Below are positions 5,991 to 7,675 of a stretch of 7,675 nucleotides of DNA, piece after piece. Source of the DNA: Clostridiales bacterium. Lineage in GTDB: Bacteria; Bacillota; Clostridia; UBA8921. The stretch covers positions 1 through 7,675 of the forward strand of contig DOHE01000083.1 in NCBI GenBank assembly GCA_003535395.1, read 5' to 3'. The notes below the pieces were generated by a model, which saw only the letters and a list, made by a program, of their open reading frames with translations, had not been told where the DNA came from and ran no database searches. The translations under genes and the position numbers were made by a program. Position 1 is the first letter of the stretch, and each line of letters begins with the position of its first letter.

Positions 5991-6490
5991 GTGTATACGG
6001 GCAATGGCTGGAATGTGTGGAAAAGAAGCGGACCAAAACAGAACTGCAGGCTTTCTGGAAGGACTATTATGATAAAGAAAAAAAAGTTTATGAAGTGTCG
6101 CTCGCAGAATATCCAAAGGTGGCGGAAGGCACTCTGGCAGAACTGGCAGAACGGTTTGGTCTGACCCAGGAAGAAATGGCGGGTTTTGTCGATGGGATCA
6201 ATGAAAGCCTGACTTCTGAATCTTTTGAGCTTACGGTGCTTTCTCCGGAATCCTCCCTTCGCCTGGAAATCGATCCCCCGAAGCTTTACCGGAACATGCT
6301 GAAGGCAAAAGCAGACTGGCTCTACGGCCTGCCTCAGTGGGAAGCTTTGCTTTCCCTGGAGGAGCGCGGGCAAATCGAAAAAGCATACAAGCAGTCCCGG
6401 ATAGCCGTCAGCAGCAAAGTAGGACGCAATGACCCGTGTATCTGTGGCAGCGGGAAGAAATTCAAAGCCTGCTGTGCAAAGCAAATATGA
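5987..6490 (+). CDS. Small SEC-C zinc-motif protein
   Basis: A 167-residue soluble protein with a C-terminal SEC-C motif, [19 protein letters not shown], where C151, C153, C162 and C163 (C-x-C-x8-C-C) would bind zinc, as in the tail of SecA. The first 145 residues are mainly charged helices ([21 protein letters not shown], then [20 protein letters not shown]) with no enzyme motif; such proteins are known in Clostridia but have no established function. ATG 5987 is chosen because AAGGAAG (5972-5978) precedes it by 8 nt and the candidate promoter would start transcription near 5936. The longer frame from 5771 overlaps the opposite-strand CHR gene. asnS starts 16 nt after the stop, so the two are probably one operon, which suggests a link with translation or simply shared expression. 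Confidence 0.87.
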   Translation: MSVYGQWLECVEKKRTKTELQAFWKDYYDKEKKVYEVSLAEYPKVAEGTLAELAERFGLTQEEMAGFVDGINESLTSESFELTVLSPESSLRLEIDPPKLYRNMLKAKADWLYGLPQWEALLSLEERGQIEKAYKQSRIAVSSKVGRNDPCICGSGKKFKACCAKQI

Positions 6491-6506
6491 GCCGGGAGGG
6501 AATGGG

Positions 6507-7675
6507 ATGGCAGCGCCAGGCGTGTCAGTAAAAGAAATATATGCAGACCCAAAGCGATATGCGGAGGGAGAATGGAGGGTATCCGGCTGGGCCCGGTCTG
6601 TAAGGGATTCTAAAACTATCGGATTTATCGAACTCAACGACGGGTCAGCTTTCCGAAACCTGCAGGTAGTGCTGGAAGAGCAGACAACAGAAGGATTTGA
6701 CCAGCTGTTTCGCATTGGTACCGGGGCTGCCCTGGCTGCGGAAGGGAAAGTGGTACTGACGCCGGGAGCGAAACAGCCCTTTGAACTGAAAGCTACAAAA
6801 ATCAGCATTGTCGGGGCCTGCCCCCCGGAATACCCTCTGCAGAAAAAAAGGCATTCCTTTGAATACCTTCGCACCATTGCTCATTTAAGACCCCGGACCA
6901 ACACTTTTTCAGCGGTGTTCCGGGTCCGGTCCCTGGCAGCTTTTGAGATCCACCGGTTTTTCCAGGACCAGGGTTTTGTCTATGTAAACACCCCCATCAT
7001 CACTGCAAGCGACTGTGAAGGCGCCGGAGAGATGTTCCGGGTCAGCACCCTGTCCCCGGATCACCCTCCAGTTTTGCCGGACGGCAGCGTGGACTATACC
7101 CGGGATTTTTTTGGAAGGCAGACCAATCTTACTGTCAGTGGGCAACTGGAAGCAGAGACTTTTGCCATGGCATTCAGCCGGGTTTATACCTTCGGGCCGA
7201 CCTTCCGCGCTGAAAACTCAAATACTCAGCGGCATGCATCCGAGTTTTGGATGATCGAGCCGGAAATCGCCTTTGCAGGTCTGCCGGAAGATATGGATCT
7301 TGCAGCCGGGCTGATCCGTCATATCATCGGGAATGTGCTTTCCAAGGCACCGGATGAAATGGAGTTTTTCAATGCCTTTATCGACCCGGGACTGCTTCAG
7401 CGCCTGGAAAATGTTTACAAAACTCCCTTTTCCCGCATTACCTACACGCAAGCTGTGCAAATACTGGAAAAAGATTCCGGATCGACACCCTTTAACTACC
7501 CGGTGCACTGGGGATCCGATCTGCAGACAGAGCATGAACGTCACCTGACGGAAAAGGTGTTCAAAGGGCCTGTTTTTGTTACCGACTATCCCAAAGAGAT
7601 CAAAGCGTTTTATATGCGCAGGAATGACGACAACAAAACGGTGGCGGCCATGGACCTGCTGGTGCCGGGAGTCGG
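6507..7675 (+). CDS. asnS: Asparaginyl-tRNA synthetase (truncated by window end)
   Basis: Class IIb aminoacyl-tRNA synthetase that charges tRNA-Asn with asparagine; cytosolic dimer. The window holds about 389 of an expected 460 or so residues and the frame is open to the last base. The N-terminal OB-fold anticodon domain spans roughly residues 20-115 ([25 protein letters not shown]). The catalytic domain follows with motif 1 ([20 protein letters not shown]), SGQLEAE for amino-acid and ATP binding, and motif 2 ([20 protein letters not shown], with R234 and E236). The SGQLEAE and FRAENSNT forms point to AsnRS rather than AspRS or Lys[15 protein letters not shown] near the end is also typical; motif 3 lies beyond the window. 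The ATG at 6507 follows GGGAGGG (6494-6500) by 6 nt; ATG 6502 is out of frame. Confidence 0.97.
   Translation, partial: MAAPGVSVKEIYADPKRYAEGEWRVSGWARSVRDSKTIGFIELNDGSAFRNLQVVLEEQTTEGFDQLFRIGTGAALAAEGKVVLTPGAKQPFELKATKISIVGACPPEYPLQKKRHSFEYLRTIAHLRPRTNTFSAVFRVRSLAAFEIHRFFQDQGFVYVNTPIITASDCEGAGEMFRVSTLSPDHPPVLPDGSVDYTRDFFGRQTNLTVSGQLEAETFAMAFSRVYTFGPTFRAENSNTQRHASEFWMIEPEIAFAGLPEDMDLAAGLIRHIIGNVLSKAPDEMEFFNAFIDPGLLQRLENVYKTPFSRITYTQAVQILEKDSGSTPFNYPVHWGSDLQTEHERHLTEKVFKGPVFVTDYPKEIKAFYMRRNDDNKTVAAMDLLVPGV

Noticed and set aside
5882..6877. 331-codon open frame on the minus strand
   Set aside because: It lies opposite the SEC-C and asnS genes, both with clear family motifs and ribosome binding sites. 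Its translation is low-complexity, rich in Phe, Ser and Arg, with no domain.

Overview
The window looks like chromosomal DNA from a Gram-positive anaerobe of the Bacillota, most likely class Clostridia. The reasons are an FMN riboswitch with a transcription terminator in front of an ECF-type riboflavin transporter (RibU), a paired set of short chromate-transporter (CHR) genes, an asparaginyl-tRNA synthetase next to a small SEC-C protein, purine-rich ribosome binding sites throughout, and sigma-A type promoters. Base composition is about half G+C by eye. No genus can be named safely. No mobile element, CRISPR array, tRNA or rRNA was seen.

Layout. Positions 60-818 (+) encode exonuclease III. 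After it comes a control region (about 827-1050) with a candidate promoter, a complete FMN riboswitch aptamer and a rho-independent terminator. The 5' strand of the aptamer's closing stem can pair with the 5' arm of that terminator, so the on/off switch can be read from the sequence. Four same-strand genes follow: ribU (1066-1626), a ZupT-type zinc transporter (1688-2497), a nitroreductase (2520-3131) and a type I sulfatase (3128-4606). The first gap is 61 nt and the second 22 nt, and the last pair overlaps by 4 nt. No terminator is visible between them, so the whole set may be under FMN control.

Positions 4653-5860 (-) hold two short CHR-family genes overlapping by 4 nt and convergent with the sulfatase gene. 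The promoter-proximal one has an in-frame TAA at its codon 44, in the middle of a well-conserved stretch, and looks like a fresh pseudogene. The TGA stop of the sulfatase gene lies inside a hexamer repeat (four copies of CCTGAG), and a second, shorter hexamer repeat lies inside the distal CHR gene.

Positions 5861-5986 are a compact divergent control region. A sigma-A promoter on each strand can be drawn, and the two -35 boxes sit on the same seven bases (TTGTCAA, 5901-5907). To the right are a SEC-C zinc-motif protein (5987-6490) and asnS (6507 to the window end, truncated), probably one operon.

Nothing here is a clearly new multi-gene system. The points most worth checking are the readable riboswitch switch, its possible reach to a flavoenzyme, a metal transporter and a sulfatase, the shared -35 region, a possible 20-codon leader ORF that competes with a promoter for the same bases, and the nonsense-interrupted CHR pair.
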